A program made the translations under genes and the position numbers. A DNA stretch of 64,000 nucleotides from Augochlora pura (Eukaryota > Arthropoda > Insecta > Hymenoptera > Halictidae), in assembly GCF_028453695.1 (NCBI RefSeq), contig NC_135775.1:9440046-9504045 (forward strand). The letters are read 5' to 3'. Below, one piece after another: positions 13,229 through 26,200 of the stretch (the stretch's first letter is position 1; every line of letters starts with the position of its first letter). A model generated the notes under the pieces. That model did no database searches and was not told the origin of the DNA. It saw only the letters and a list, made by a program, of their open reading frames with translations.

Positions 13229-14038
13229 AAAATTATATAATAACCCATTCATGCACTATCGAGAAAAAACCGATTTATAGGTTACCAGTCGGTAAAGTGT
13301 TAAGAAATATTTTTTCCTCAAAATTGATATCATTCTCTATAAAGTAGTATGGGTATTCGGATACGCTGATTCATTTTATACACGAGTAAATGTACTATAC
13401 ACGTTTCAACGAAAATCGGCAGGAAATATAAATAGCTGCAGGCGAGCGAAGTGATTTTACCAGAACCGAAACGTAATTAAATATTAAATTTAATATCGTT
13501 GATTAATTATTATTATTATTATTATATAACGTACAACAATGTAATATATGAAAGCAAATGATAGTACAAATTAATATACGAAAAGACATATTTCTACATT
13601 TAATTTACCTATTTATTAGATATTCGTATAGAATGTATCTGATTCTGTGCGTCGAACGGTCAGAATTTGAATTAATTATAAACAGTTCAGTTAATCTATC
13701 AATATTATAATCCAATTGCCGAAACGTATATTCAATAACCTGAACAATATATACCGGTCACTTTCTAATATCACAATGCATTAAATTTATCATTCTCATT
13801 ATAAACTTATTAAATCTGCAGGTTAATTATTATTTGTGTACTACGCTAAATTTCGGTACTGTTCAGAAAGAACGAAAATGAAATTCTGAAGCTAGTTGCC
13901 GCTAACTTGTATTGTTAAAGCAAAGATAGAAATGATAAAATTTCTTTTGAAATATCAACGTTGCAATATGTGTTGTTTAAAATAACGAGATTTGTATAAT
14001 TTGTATATTTGCCATAGTTGCTTTAATAGAAATTAGAA
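13229..14038. other. AT-rich noncoding DNA
   Basis: Contains a short (TTA)n run at about 13506-13526. A fragment at 13238-13310 begins and ends with MITE-like motifs (AACCCATTCATGCAC and AAGTGTTAA) but is too short and asymmetric to call. Confidence 0.5.
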
Positions 14039-14119
14039 TGACGTGAATATACATCAGCGACAACCAGGAATAGAATTTAACATGACGTAAATTCACGTCA
14101 ACGGTCGCGAATGTGTTGA
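14039..14119. mobile_element. right end of a decayed TTAA MITE
   Basis: The end reads CGGTCGCGAATGTG followed by TTGA (14116-14119), a decayed TTAA. Two palindromes, TGACGTgaatatACATCA (14039-14056) and TGACGTaaattcACGTCA (14083-14100), have centres exactly 44 bp apart, the inner arrangement seen in the 12956 and 2303 elements. I could not identify the left end. Confidence 0.5.
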
Positions 14120-14231
14120 AATAAAAAAATTTAATTAAACGTACTGAAACGCCCACGCAGAAGCAGGGTAAACGTATTTCCCTTATTGCCAGAAATCATC
14201 AGTATTAGCATTAACTCCAATTTGCAGAAAA

Positions 14232-14400
14232 CTCTTCCTAGTATTTTATATTTTGTTTTAACTCCACTGCTGACTGTTGATTGTTATTGGCTAATTTACG
14301 TACTGAACAAGAGACGTGAGTATGCACCAGTAGAAATGGGTTCCGGAGGTTACAGACAGGTGCATATCAGGTAAAGCAAACGTGATACCCTCTTGGCCCT
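14232..14400 (+). repeat. dispersed repeat, copy 1 (second copy at 29718)
   Basis: The segment around TATTGGCTAATTTACG, CTGAACAAGAGACGTGA, GAAATGGGTTCCGGAGG and CCCTCGACAAAAATT aligns with 29718-29950. The second copy has about 45 extra bases in the middle. I do not recognise the class, and there are no obvious TIRs or target duplications. It may be a fragment of a longer retroelement. Confidence 0.65.
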
Positions 14401-17400
14401 CGACAAAAATTTTACCATCTCTCCAGCAAGAAACAATAATCGTGAGAACGTAGTTTTTACCCTCATATTATCTATAATTTGTATATGTATGTCTATTTTT
14501 GCCAAATTAATGTTACAATCATTATAAGAACAGTATAAAGTCATTTGAGAAATAGTTGAACTTAAAAAATAATTTTAAAGTAAAACTTCTCAAAAACGCG
14601 TGGTACAGTAAGAAATAACATTTGCCAGAACCAGTAAAACACTTTCACGAGTTGACAATTTCGTATCCTTTGGTGCAACACCTTGGGTAAGCAATGACAA
14701 ATTTATACCTGGAGTACGATTTAGGTGGCCAATATGAATTTAGAAATATTTACCCGTCCTTTGCATCTACGCCTCGATAAATCAGCACAGTGTCGTTTGA
14801 GACGCAGGAGGAGGCACTCGTTGTAACCATTTTTGCAAACAACGGCACGCGTCGGTAAAATTCCCGTCGCCGGCTTGTCCCCATAAATTTGCTACGGTCG
14901 TTCCGGCAGCCAGAGGCGACCCACGATAAAACGTCAATTTTTATTAACACGCCGGTGCGGCGCGAATTTACAGGGCCGGGGCGGCAGGAGAGCCATTCCG
15001 CGAGTTTCGCGGCGGCCGAAGGATCGATCCGCCGACGCGGCGTGCACGTAACATCTGTTACACGAGCCGTCCCCTTTCGAGACGCGTACGCGAATTTCCC
15101 TCGGAGTGCAACCCATTCACGCGTGCAGCGGCACTGTCGTTCGAACTCCATCGAAATTTCCCGGTGTTTCTTATCTGATGCGGTTCTATTTATCGAACGC
15201 CGTGCCTGCGACGTTTCACGAATGTGCACGGACTGGGGGGTTGGAGTGGGGTGGGGGGGGGGGGGCGTATTCTGCAACAAGCATAGACGTAATTCCGCGA
15301 ACCTGCGAAAACCGCAACCAATAGTTGTTGAATCAGTGAAGTTGGAGTCATTGTGGAAGTTTCGAAGCGCGGTCGAATTTTCGAATATTTTAAAATCTTA
15401 AAAAGACAAGTGAAATTATATTATAAAGTTCAAATAAATTAACTTGTAAATTCTAAATGATCTTAACAGTAAATTTAGTTAGTATGCAATACACATATTA
15501 TTAGTCTCGTAATGAGGAAAATATGTCCAATTCCTTGCGTCAATACGACACAGTTTTCACAGGTACCAAAGAAATAATCTACACTTCAAATCGTTTTATT
15601 ACTTCCGATGAATGTGAATAATCTCCGTTAAAACTTGCTTATCATCTTAAGATTAAAATTACCATTCTCAAAGAAAGAATTTTTGAAGTTAATTATTTGT
15701 CGTTGCATCTTATTAATTTGGTGCGGTATTGTCAATTTGATATCAAAGGATAGATTAAGCTGTAGAAATCATACTCGTTGCGAGGACATTTTCAATCTCG
15801 CATTTAGCAGATCCTAACAAAGTTTCATACGCTGAAAGGATTACTGTAGATATTCATTTTTTAAGAAATCATTGAATAAATTATTAGAATGATGTGTGCT
15901 TTACGTAAAAATATATATATTGTAATTTTTAACAGAATTTGAAGAAATAACTATCTCGGCTTTGAAAATTTTTATTTAGTTGATCTAAATGTTGTAAGAA
16001 ACATCACTTATATGTGATTATATATACATATATATATATATGTAGGTTAAATATATAGGTATCTCGGAGGTATTAACATTCGCCATTAAATAAAATAGTA
16101 CCATCTATCTACTCAATTCTTAATTGTCAATTTTAACCGAAACATTCATTCAGTTCGCTGCAATAAGATCAATGTATTTACGTAAACTATCACAAAAGTT
16201 ATATTTAAAAATATACATAAACGACTACCGACATATAGCTAAAGATTACCATCTGTGCAATCATCAAGGACGTCCATATTCTGGCTGCTAATGCATTTCT
16301 TTATCACGTATCCCGTACTTTTAGTCTATCGTGTGCGCCTAATTGGTTCGTCTCGTATAATAATAATGGTAATAATACTAATAATGCAGCACGGCCAACG
16401 CAAAATGTTCGATAGTAACACGCTGACCCGGCTTGTGGAAAATTCGCGGGCGTCGTTCAAACGAGGACGGAATTAGTGTGCGGTTTTCAGGGTAGCGCGA
16501 TACGTTCTTTAGAGCTGCCGTTGCGGCGATAAAATAAAACGGGCTGCAATTTATCAGATGCAACCAGGGTTATTTATGGGGCGACGAAGCTGGCGATCGC
16601 GTCGCGAGAAATGATTAAGGTGGACTTTAATGTACGACGTGTGTTCCGCGCTAGCAAAATGGCGACGTTTCGCCCGCGAATTATGTATCTCGAAAGGATT
16701 CGCGGAAAAACGTCGATTCTCGGAGCCGATCATTTGTGTCTTTACCTAAATTAACATATTTTTATTCATTAATTATTATTATAGAAACGACGATTGTTCT
16801 GCAAATCTTTTCATGTCAAATTTATGCTAAGATTTTCTCTTTTGCTTATTTATTTATTGTCTTTATTTATTTATTTATTGCTTAAGGGCAATCAGTGGCA
16901 ACTTGTGGGATTACGACTGTAAGATTAGATATGGATGTAATTATATATATAACAGTAATAGTTAGATAGAATAAGTATAATTATTATATAATTTTGACAA
17001 GTAATTTTATTTTTATAATTTTAATATACCGCATGCATAATTGAGTTCGTGTGATTTGTTTTCTTTTTATTAAAAATACAGTTACGTGGGTAGAGAATAT
17101 ACTCTTTCTGGGTCCACGCGAGGGTAAAAGATTTGAATGAAGCCATTCTTGGTTCCACTTGATCCAAATATTTTTTGTTAAGAGATTCCGAGCGTCCTCA
17201 AATGGGATTTCAATGTTCTTTGGATCTTACATTCGCCTCGTTCTTATTTTCAGGAATTTCAATGCTATCGAAATGCTACTTTCACAAGAGATTATATTTC
17301 AGTGCCTGTTAAACCAAGATGTTACTATAGAAACTAAGAAAAACCATAACAGAGAAGCAACGATTTTATAGATGATATTATCGAAAAAGGTGTGCAGAAG

Positions 17401-18220
17401 CTTGCTTCGAGTTAAGGAAATTAATTTGACGATTGTAACATCGCAAATATGTTTGGTCGAATCAAATAGCAATCTAAAGTTTGCTATCACGTCTTAATTT
17501 TGATGGTCAGGTGTTTGTATAGTAATACCCGATCGCTATTGCTGCCGCTCCACGTTGATATTGTTTGTGGCATTGTGTTCCGGACGTCGACACTGTGTAC
17601 CTTTATTTATACGAGCATAATTTATACTGTTTACCGTCCCATGTGTCCCGCTTCAGAAAATTATGTCTGCCCGTTACATTCGACTCCATATTTGCCTCTA
17701 ACTGTTTGTCCCGCATCGAGTTTGTTGCGATGTGAGTTTGTTAGAATTTGATGGATTCCCAAGTACAACAGTTCAGGTCCGAGTTCCTCCCCCCGATTGA
17801 GCCATAATTACTTTCCAACGTTCCGTATTCCGAATATTACGACTAAACTATGCGTTTCATTTACTCGACAGGATAATTCCAACGTTTCCCGAGCTCTACC
17901 GCATAGTTTTCCAAAATCACCAAAATATTGCAGTACTGTTTCTGTAAATTATTTTACTGGTTACATTTTTCTCGATCTTCCTTTCCGCAATAACATTTGG
18001 CAAGTTTGTAAATTAGTAAAATACTTTCTTCGATAGCTTTAACAGCATCGTGCTCCAGTTTTGCGGTTTTGCGTTGTCCTAATGCATTGAAATCGTTAAT
18101 AACAATTGCTCAATTTTTGGTAATTAAATTGAATACACTGTGTTTACATCGGATTAAACAGAAATACTGATTGTATTCGTTCTACAATCCATTTTTCCAT
18201 TAAGCCTACAAGAAGTATCT
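14401..18220. other. noncoding DNA with CpG-rich blocks
   Basis: A CpG-rich block at 14770-15300 contains overlapping open frames on both strands, which I attribute to composition. Also present are an (AT)n run at 16018-16043 and TTTA repeats at 16846-16880. No gene is supported. Confidence 0.5.
15235..15265 (+). other. G-rich tract, ends in 13 G
   Basis: G6-TTGGAGT-G4-T-G13 forms a potential quadruplex. The last run spans 15253-15265. Confidence 0.8.
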
Positions 18221-18473
18221 TTAACCCCTTGCCGTACCATTTTCTTTACAATTATTATGATTAAAATTTCTTCGATCGCACTGATTTCTTAGAAGAAAAA
18301 GGAATTTTATATTTATGCTGAGCTTACACCTACTCGAATGTTTAAATATTGGTAACAAGGGTGTTATTTTTTTTATTTTTACCTTTTTCATATTGGTAAT
18401 ACTCGTACCTAACAACTTATTGTTATAAATCTCCGTCACGGGTTTGACTCGTTAAAATACGGCAAGGGATTAG
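18221..18473. mobile_element. TTAA MITE, CCCCTTGCCGTAC family, copy 1
   Basis: TTAA at 18221-18224 and the decayed TTAG at 18470-18473 flank 245 bp with ends CCCCTTGCCGTACCATTTTC and ...AATACGGCAAGGGA. It aligns along its length with 46937-47179 and with the right-hand fragment at 23150-23287. Near the right end the imperfect palindrome ACGGGtttgaCTCGT is centred 25 bp from the TTAG. Confidence 0.8.
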
Positions 18474-20864
18474 AATCATATTTTCAAAAATAAACACAGA
18501 AAGCTGAGGACGATTGTATAATCGCCAAACGTGTAATTGTGAAATTGATTCATCGTCAGAGGATGAACACATGCAAATCTTCGAAGAGCACGTAAACAGT
18601 TCCGATGATTCGTTTCCAGTGTTTTGAGAGAAAGTTGCAGTAATAGTAATAAAGTCACCGATAATACGCGTGCATCGGTGTTGCAATTGGCGGATGTCGG
18701 TGCCTCGGCGACCAATTATCCGCGGGGCCAATTTTCTGCGTCGCATATTCTCGCTATCCGTAGATGTTTTTGTTTGCGTGGTCGGAGCGTGCCGCTCTCG
18801 CGACGCGAGTGCATTCCGCCGCGAAAACACCGCCAACGCCGGGCCAGCGAATTTGTTTAATAACGAAAACTGGGGCAAAAGAAACACACCGGGACCGGGC
18901 GGGAAGGAAAAAAGGACGCGGCATAGATAATTGACGATCGTCGGGCGAGCTCGCGGGAGCCGCGACTCGAGGAACGTGTCGCGCAGATTTATGGGCGGAC
19001 GATTGATTAAAATCTGTCTTCGACCATTTGCCGGCGGAGAACGGAGGAATTTACGCGCGGACCTGTTTGCTCTCGGCCGCTCCGCCGAATAATTTTATTT
19101 ATGGATCGCGGGCAAATAAGCCTGTTTGTAACAAATATTGGCCCACGTAATCACGGTGGAGCGCTTTTTAGTTTTCGATAACCGTCCTGGTGGGTTTCGA
19201 TCGGTCCGGGTAAACACGCGTCTCGAATTTGTCAATCATGATTTCGTCTGTTTGATGTGCCCCGACGAAACAATGGTAAACGATTGTTTATGCGGTGAAA
19301 TGCTAGGACGCTTTATGGTTTTTAGTAGAAATCACGATTTCGGGCGCGCGTTTCGGATACGCGTACAATTAATGTAATTAATGTAATTAGTGAACGCGTG
19401 GTCCAATCAGTTCAGTTCTTTGTGCACGGATACACGAGTAGTGCATGGGTACCTGTTATTTGCAGAACACGTGTATTAAACGTAAAACACTGTAGCAGTT
19501 AAAAGGAACTCTATGTTGCTGGAAAATGTAAATACATTAATTACTTTTGAACAAGTATAGAGCATTCATTGATTGAAGTATATTGATGGTAATTATTTTC
19601 AGTTATTTTGTTGGACATAGAAAACACAGATATTTATAATTTGTTAACTACTGTAAATTTTAAGGTGCGATCTGTCTATACGCTTATTATTCGTGTATTT
19701 CGATGTACGTGCACCGTTGCTTCACCACGATTCAAAATAATTTCGTCAGTTTTGTTTATATTTAGAAAACACTGAAAATGCAATAAAATATCATTTAAAA
19801 TTGAAATACTATAGATCGAAAAACATGTTTTGGATCTCGAGATCAAATAACTTCGAATACTTACGATTAAAAAGTTTCTTACTGAGTGGTAAATAAAGAA
19901 GCCCGATGATTTCCTTTTAAATAACAGTCTCAGTAGAACTTGTTTTATTATGATAACCAAAATAATATGTTGCATTATGGACGAAAGAACTAAGTAATGA
20001 AAAATGTTTTCGCTTTGGTACAACAACTTAAAAAATAAAAGATTGTTGATCTCCGCTATTCAAAGAATTATTGGAAAATCTTCAGTAGATAACGTGTTAA
20101 CAATTAAAGAAAGCATTTATTTTATCGATGAAAACTAATTTGAGCTCGGAAGAGTTCATTGTAAACTAATAATTGAAGAAAAATACAGGTTACAGTGAGT
20201 GATTGAGTTATAGTTGTTGCTCTTGTTGCCGAGTTATAGTTATAGTTGCTCGACCAATAAACTGTGATTGTTTATTAAAAACTAAGTTTTGGTAGATATC
20301 CATAAAGGAAATAGAATTAAAATAAATTTGTCTGACCGCGTTCCCACTTACGATAAATTAAAAGCGAGATGAACATTGCACTCTCCTTTTTTTTGCGATA
20401 TTTATACGCATCGGATGCATAAAGTTTCACAATTTAGTCGTCGGACATTTTCATGTTTATCGAAGCGTGTAATTCGTTTATGAATGCATTCATGCTATTG
20501 GATAAATAAGAACGGGAATTAGGTTGTCGATTACTAAACGAGTAAACAACATTATCATGGTCTGATAATTATTAATTGTATTGTAAATAGTGGCATCGAT
20601 TATGCGTAATTATAATCACATGTTTAATACAGATAGAATTTGCACTATAATTAAACTGTCGTATCAGATCAGCAGTATATTTGTTCAATTCGCAGATTAT
20701 TTTGTTGCAAAATGAGGAAGAAAATTTTTGTAATGATATATTACCGATCCAAAGTTTATACATTGTGTTATAATCTTATGTATATTTACACAAAGAAATA
20801 ATTATTCAGAAATTATGATAGTAAGACGTATATTAATATTAAGACGTAATATTACAAAAACCTA
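18474..20864. other. noncoding DNA with CpG-rich block at 18.67-19.11 kb
   Basis: No gene is supported. A 116-codon minus-strand frame at 19676-20026 is hydrophobic but has no recognisable family, splice context or codon bias. Confidence 0.45.
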
Positions 20865-21089
20865 TTTGGTTTTTCGGAAAGTAATTTCGTTTTTCCCAAG
20901 AAAAGACTTAATTTTTTCACAGCCAACTTCACGCTTAAGCTGCATAATCATTATATATTTGGACAACTGATATAGTAAGTCTTGTTTGTTAAAAATTTTG
21001 TTCGATTCTTTGCAATAGTTTTTGTTTAGTAATCTATTGTGTTTCATTTCCACCAAGAAAAAAACGAAACGACTTTCCGAACGACCTAA
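20865..21089. mobile_element. mariner-derived MITE, 225 bp
   Basis: TA duplications at 20863-20864 and 21090-21091 flank 225 bp. The terminal inverted repeats resemble the mariner end TTAGGTTGTTCGGAAAGT; here they read TTTGGTTTTTCGGAAAGT on the left and, reversed, TTAGGTCGTTCGGAAAGT on the right. No transposase is present. The interior (TATAGTAAGTCTTGTTTGTT and neighbours) is shared with the composite copy at 49165-50096. Confidence 0.85.
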
Positions 21090-22363
21090 TATTTGCAGAT
21101 ATTATAAAAATTGACTTACACGTTTTGCAGTTAACAGAAAATTTGACTTTCAGATAAAACTCCACGCTTTAAAGTGAAATAAAATTGAAACTCCTTCGTT
21201 TTAAATAAAATATGCACAAACCTGCATCAACGTCTAGCGGGAGCATACAAGCTGCACTAATAGAGCACCGTAATGAAGTATAGAAATTCAAAGATTACGG
21301 CGTCTTATATAGCAGTTTCGCAGCTGGAAAGATCGAAGGCGATTGAAAGGGTCCATAGAAATTATTAATTAGTGCCTCGACACGCTGAGATTTTCATTTC
21401 GCGAATCAGTCGAGCGGTACGGCTGGACAAAGAGAAACAGAGGGAAAGAGAAGTGACGGGAGGGAGCTGGTGAGAGCAGTTCGAAAAAAAGGTGCTAGAG
21501 CAAACCTATTAGAATTTCGATCGATCGGTCGGAGCGGCTTGCGGGTAGCCGGTTTAACGAAAACTCCGCGCGGCGGTTTCGGCCATTAAACGGTAGGATC
21601 CCGTGGCCTTTCCGCAGTCGAACGTCGAACACTGTTCGATTTACAAACGGAAATTTACACCTTCCACCGTGTTTCGCGGTCTGGCTCGCCGAGATTTAAT
21701 CCGGAATACCTTTCGCGGCCGCGGCGGCGATCAAATATTATTGAGGGTAGCTACGTTTAAGTAGAACGCCGGAACGTTTGCTCGGCGGGCCAAGCGGATT
21801 GATTTAGCTTTGCGGCGGATTTCTTCCCTGGCCGCGGCGCCACTTCACCATTCAGCATAGAGTCCGCGGCACGGTCTAACTCGTTAGAAAGCTAATTGAA
21901 AGGCGGGCCAACTATTCCTATCGATTTCAGCCACGATTTGTAATCGAATCTACCCGCGCGCGCGACTACAGAAACGCTCGAATATTACCGAGTTTGGTTC
22001 CGCATAGCTAGAGTGTGTCATCCGATCGGACCCCAAACTGGCAATTAAGCTTCCCCGCGAATTAATCGGCCGATGTTCTCAGAACATTTCTTGACCATCC
22101 GCAGATAACTTTCGAAAATGGTAAATTAATTTCAGCGAGACTAGCAAGGATGTAGTAGATCGATGAGCAAATAAAGAGGTTCTTTGAGTTTGGGTTTCAC
22201 AATTTTATCGTTTATATTGTTTGTTCGCGTGGTTTTATAGCTGTCTTATTGATTAACTCTTTGCTGATAAAACATTTGATTAATAAATACCTAGAAGAGA
22301 AAGAATATTTACATTTATTATGTGTCTACGTAATAATTTCATAGAAAGAAAATAAAATATATA
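21090..22363. other. noncoding DNA with CpG-rich block at 21.4-22.08 kb
   Basis: A CpG-rich block with no open frame I can support, followed by AT-rich DNA. Confidence 0.5.
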
Positions 22364-22435
22364 CAGGTTGTCCTAAAAGTCACTTGCAGGGTTTGTTTAA
22401 CATCCGTAAGGTTATGTCAAGTCACTTCTAACCCT

Positions 22436-22718
22436 TTAACCCTTGCACTGTCGCTCCTCTCACGCAGTGACGATTTGCACTTATTGGTATTTAATAATTT
22501 TCCTAATAGGACTAGAAAATTTTTGTTTCTCGAATTGTCTTTATTTACCTTCGTTTCTATATTTTGATAACATAAAAATTTATATTTACTTCGATGTAGA
22601 AGAAATTAATAATATTCATATTTAGTATATTATTTTAATATTCATATTTAGTATATTATTTTAATATTCATATTTAGAATTTTATTAATAACTACGTTAC
22701 TGTAGTGCAAGGGGTTGA
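22436..22718. mobile_element. nested TTAA MITE, CCCTTGCACT family
   Basis: TTAA (22436-22439) and decayed TTGA (22715-22718) flank 275 bp with ends CCCTTGCACTG and (reversed) CCCCTTGCACTAC. A palindrome TCACgcaGTGA is centred 26 bp from the left TTAA. Interior motifs such as CCTAATAGGAC and TTTATTTACCTTCGTTTC match 37356-37605 (reverse orientation) and 43552-43760. It includes a 26-bp tandem repeat at 22611-22677. Confidence 0.8.
22611..22677 (+). repeat. 26-bp tandem repeat, 2.6 copies
   Basis: Units start at 22611, 22637 and 22663 (AATATTCATATTTAGTATAT...). They lie inside the MITE and are nearly identical, so the duplication is recent relative to the MITE. Confidence 0.9.
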
Positions 22719-23149
22719 AGTAACTTCTTCCTAAATGCAGATGCAAACCGCGGCTTCGTTTACGAGTTATTAATACTAGATTTACGGAGATTTCTTATAT
22801 GCCTATCCCTATGTCACGCGTCAATTTGGCACATGTTAAAAAAATAAATATTTTGTAGAATACGTCATTTATTTTTAAAGAAATATTGTTATACAGCTGT
22901 ATTGATATCAAAATGTCTATATCAAAATGATACGGTATTTTATAAGTCCTTTAGTGGACAGTAAAATATTATCTGTATCATGAAATATAGTAGCACTTTA
23001 GGATGAGCTGAATTTTATATCATATTCTGAATCTGTAAGGACATCCTTTTCCTTTAGAGTTACAGAAGAAGGTACTTCAAATGTAGAAACCCCATATTTC
23101 CCAATTGCGAGTGACTTTAAGGACACTGTAATTGTAACTATGTGCCTAC

Positions 23150-23291
23150 ATCTATTTAAATGCTTAATTGTCGATGGAAAAAGAAAGGATTTTAATCCAA
23201 CTTAAAAAAACAAAATAACATTCATACATAACAAATCATTACTAAAAATCTCGATCACGGTTCTACTCGTCAATACACAAGAAGGGGTTAC
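23150..23291. mobile_element. right-end fragment of CCCCTTGCCGTAC-family MITE
   Basis: About 140 bp aligns with the right half of the elements at 18221 and 46933: AAATGCTTAATTGTCGATGG, AAAACAAAATAACATTCATA, TCACGGTTCTACTCGTCAAT. It ends GAAGGGG followed by TTAC, a decayed TTAA at 23288-23291. The left half is missing. Confidence 0.65.
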
Positions 23292-26200
23292 TTTTAATGT
23301 CTCATCACTAATAACACACAATTTTGAATTACAATAAAAGAATAACCTTTGTATTGATTATATTATACTTGAAATATTGGCCAAGTATATACTCTACAGT
23401 ATTTACACTCCGACGGGCAGCAAAATCGATAAGCGAAATTATTAATGAAACATAAAAAGAAAGAATTCCGCCACTATTTGTGGTAATATTGAATTACGAT
23501 ACGGTCGAACGGCGAGTATTAAAGTTAAGAAGTTCGCGATTGTAAAAGCGTTTAATTCAAGCGGATTAATAACGATTGATTGAAAGAAAAGAAAGAAACG
23601 GACGGATTTAATTAAACCATCGGCGAATTGAAACGCTCCGTGTATCCCTTCTTAATTTCCCGAACGGTTACAGATTGGCCGCTAATTTCGCTGGAAAAAT
23701 TCAGTTCTCGACCACGTATCGCGTCTCCGGAGTGCACTCGAGGGCCGACCTTTAATTTCGGGACTAGCTCGCGACTGGGAATTGCCGGCGGAATAGTCTC
23801 GGGGCAATGTCAGTTGTCACCGGTGGATTTCCGACATTTCCGACCCGTTTGCTATTAATTAATTCAAGGAAAATTTGGTCCGTTCGGCTTAGTTACCTGT
23901 AAAACTACCAAAATGACAATGAAACGTGAGGATACTTGTAAGAAGTATCGTAATATCGTATAAGTAACATTCGATCATTTTAATGTCGAAATATTATATG
24001 CACATTAATTATATGTAACGTAAATTATTTTATTAGCCCTTCTATGTTTTCTAAATAATTTAGAATTATTCTTAATAATTTAGACAATTTAATTTCTAAT
24101 TTCTTTGCGAATTTCTGGTATTATAAAAATGCTTCTATGATGAAATTTGTAAACTCCTTTATTCTAATATATATCATAATTGACATTGTACGAAATTGAA
24201 ATATATCGTCGAAAATAAAGATATTATTTAATGGATCAATGCTCAATCTTCCTAAAAGTGACAAACTTTTCAACGCAACATTTGAAAAAGGAATGTAAAA
24301 TAAATAAGTTTGTAAACTACAAAGAAAACACTTTGTATTCCGTAATTTTTATTTAAATCGATTATTTTCCGAAATAAGTCCTGTACGAATGAATTTTTGT
24401 TCAAATAAAATCTTACCTGAATCAATTCTCATTCGAATAATATTCGTTATCTTGATCTCTTACCCAATTTTGCCCAACTCTGAACAGAATCAATTGTTCA
24501 GAAATTTTCAAGGAATGCTCGCAGAACAGCAAACGATCGCAGTGGATCTTCTGCATCATTCAGAGCGGAATCACGGTCTCGTGCCGACGAAATTAAACCG
24601 AATGAGTAGCGGTCGCCAGCATTGATTCATAAATTATTCGACTGTCAGCGGCGGCTAGTATTCTTCGCGAGGAAGTTGCGAGAAGAGGAATTTTTCAGGA
24701 GGTCGCAACAGGACGATCTGGTGACCAGAAGAGGTCGGACTTCGCCGGATAACTCCGCCTTCTTGCTAAGCAAAGATGCATGAAGCGGTTGTCGCCGACG
24801 AGCAACAGGAGCCGTGTCCTGCGAGGGGATACCTGGCCGAGCCGGGCGACTTCGCGGCGAGGATACCTGGAGAACTTGATTCGCGGATAGGAAACTTGGC
24901 CGCGAGCTCCGGGGATTTACGCGTGGAAACACGAGCTGCGAATTCCTAGGAATCACCGGCTGCTGGATCGAATATGCAAAAGTTCGACGAGCGAGAACTA
25001 TCGACAGGCGAATTTATTGGGTTAATAAGCGTGTAATAATAACGTTTCGCGAGGACCGTTCAATTTATCGGGCAGCGATCGATCGATCGGCAACGAGTCC
25101 ACCCGGTGACTGTCGAGAGATTTATTCGCTGGACCGGGAATTGATGAAGTAATGCTGCTGGAAACTTTATTAATACGACTGACTAGCTACGTTTTACACG
25201 CCATCTGCTTTCTCATCTGATATCTGCTACGTTTCTGCGTCGGAGTTGCTGCTGCATGGCTTTGGCATGCTATTTTTTATTGTTGTAAACTAAATAATTA
25301 CAGCGTGACACGTTATTATCATTATTAGACTTATCATCTATTATTTTGTTTTAAGAGAGCTGCAGTAAACCGTTAAGATAAGCATGATTTACGGCAATTT
25401 TTGTAAGACATTGTTGAAACTTTTCGTCGCTTTCCATATGTATTCTTTGTCATTTCAAGATACATGAAATTTTTTTGTTACATTTCATCGACGTTTACTG
25501 AAATAATAAATCTCGTTCTCCCGGTCGACGGTGTTGGTCGGCGAACAGTCTAGCATTTTTTACTTTCAATCTCGAACAAAATATAAAATATCGTTTTTTT
25601 CGTAGTAGAACCACGTTTAGTACAAACATACTTTTTTCATAATGTTAAGTATTTAAACTGTGCTTATTGCATAATTAAAATAAACATTTTACGCGAAGAT
25701 CTTTTTAACATAACTTAGGCTCTACGACACCTAGTTCATTACAAACAAATATCTGTTTTATATTTTGTTCTAGATTGGAAATAACAAATTGACATTTTTA
25801 TATTCCTTTAATCTTCTCGCTATTTTTAATTACAGCTACTCTTTGCTATGAATATAGAAAATTCGCAGTCTAGTAATAACTTATTGATAGCGATCGTCAA
25901 ACTGATAGGAACGAATTAAATTACAGATAAGTTGATATTAAATTGATCAAGCAGAAAAGAACGAAAGCAGGCAGGAAAAGAATTTGTTAACGCGGAAAAT
26001 GAAGATGAAAAGTAAGGAGAGGTTAGTATTGTATTCGGCAGAGATGATCGAGTTCCGTCGCGGCAAGCGTGGAGCTCGGTGCTCAAGAAAAATTCCTTTA
26101 ATTCCCAGGATGCATCGCGCTCGCCTGCAGTAATTGTAATTCTGCTGTAAACGAAAGCGCGTACAGCTTGGTCATGTTTTAACGTCACCTGTTTCGATTT

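Larger units (their letters stand above)
22364..23128. mobile_element. TA-bounded TIR element with nested MITE
   Basis: TA flanks at 22362-22363 and 23129-23130 enclose ends CAGGTTGTCCTAAAAGTCAC and (reverse complement of the right end) CAGTGTCCTTAAAGTCAC. The interior contains CCGCGGCTTCGTTTACGAG at about 22749-22767, which also occurs inside the element at 46814-48506. A TTAA MITE (22436-22718) is inserted, and a second possible piggyBac-type end, TTAATACTAGATTTACGG, starts at 22770. No transposase is encoded. Confidence 0.65.

Noticed and set aside
14750..15401. Overlapping frames of 176 (minus) and 170 (plus) codons
   Set aside because: Both cross a G-rich tract, are rich in Arg and Pro, and mirror each other in a CpG-rich block; neither has a recognisable motif.
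19676..20026. Hydrophobic 116-codon minus-strand frame
   Set aside because: It is AT-rich low-complexity sequence dominated by Ile, Leu and Phe codons, with no family resemblance and no splice context.
20862..21056. Reading frame inside the mariner MITE that might be a transposase fragment
   Set aside because: It runs through the terminal repeat and lacks mariner catalytic motifs; a similar frame in the other copy only reflects shared MITE sequence.
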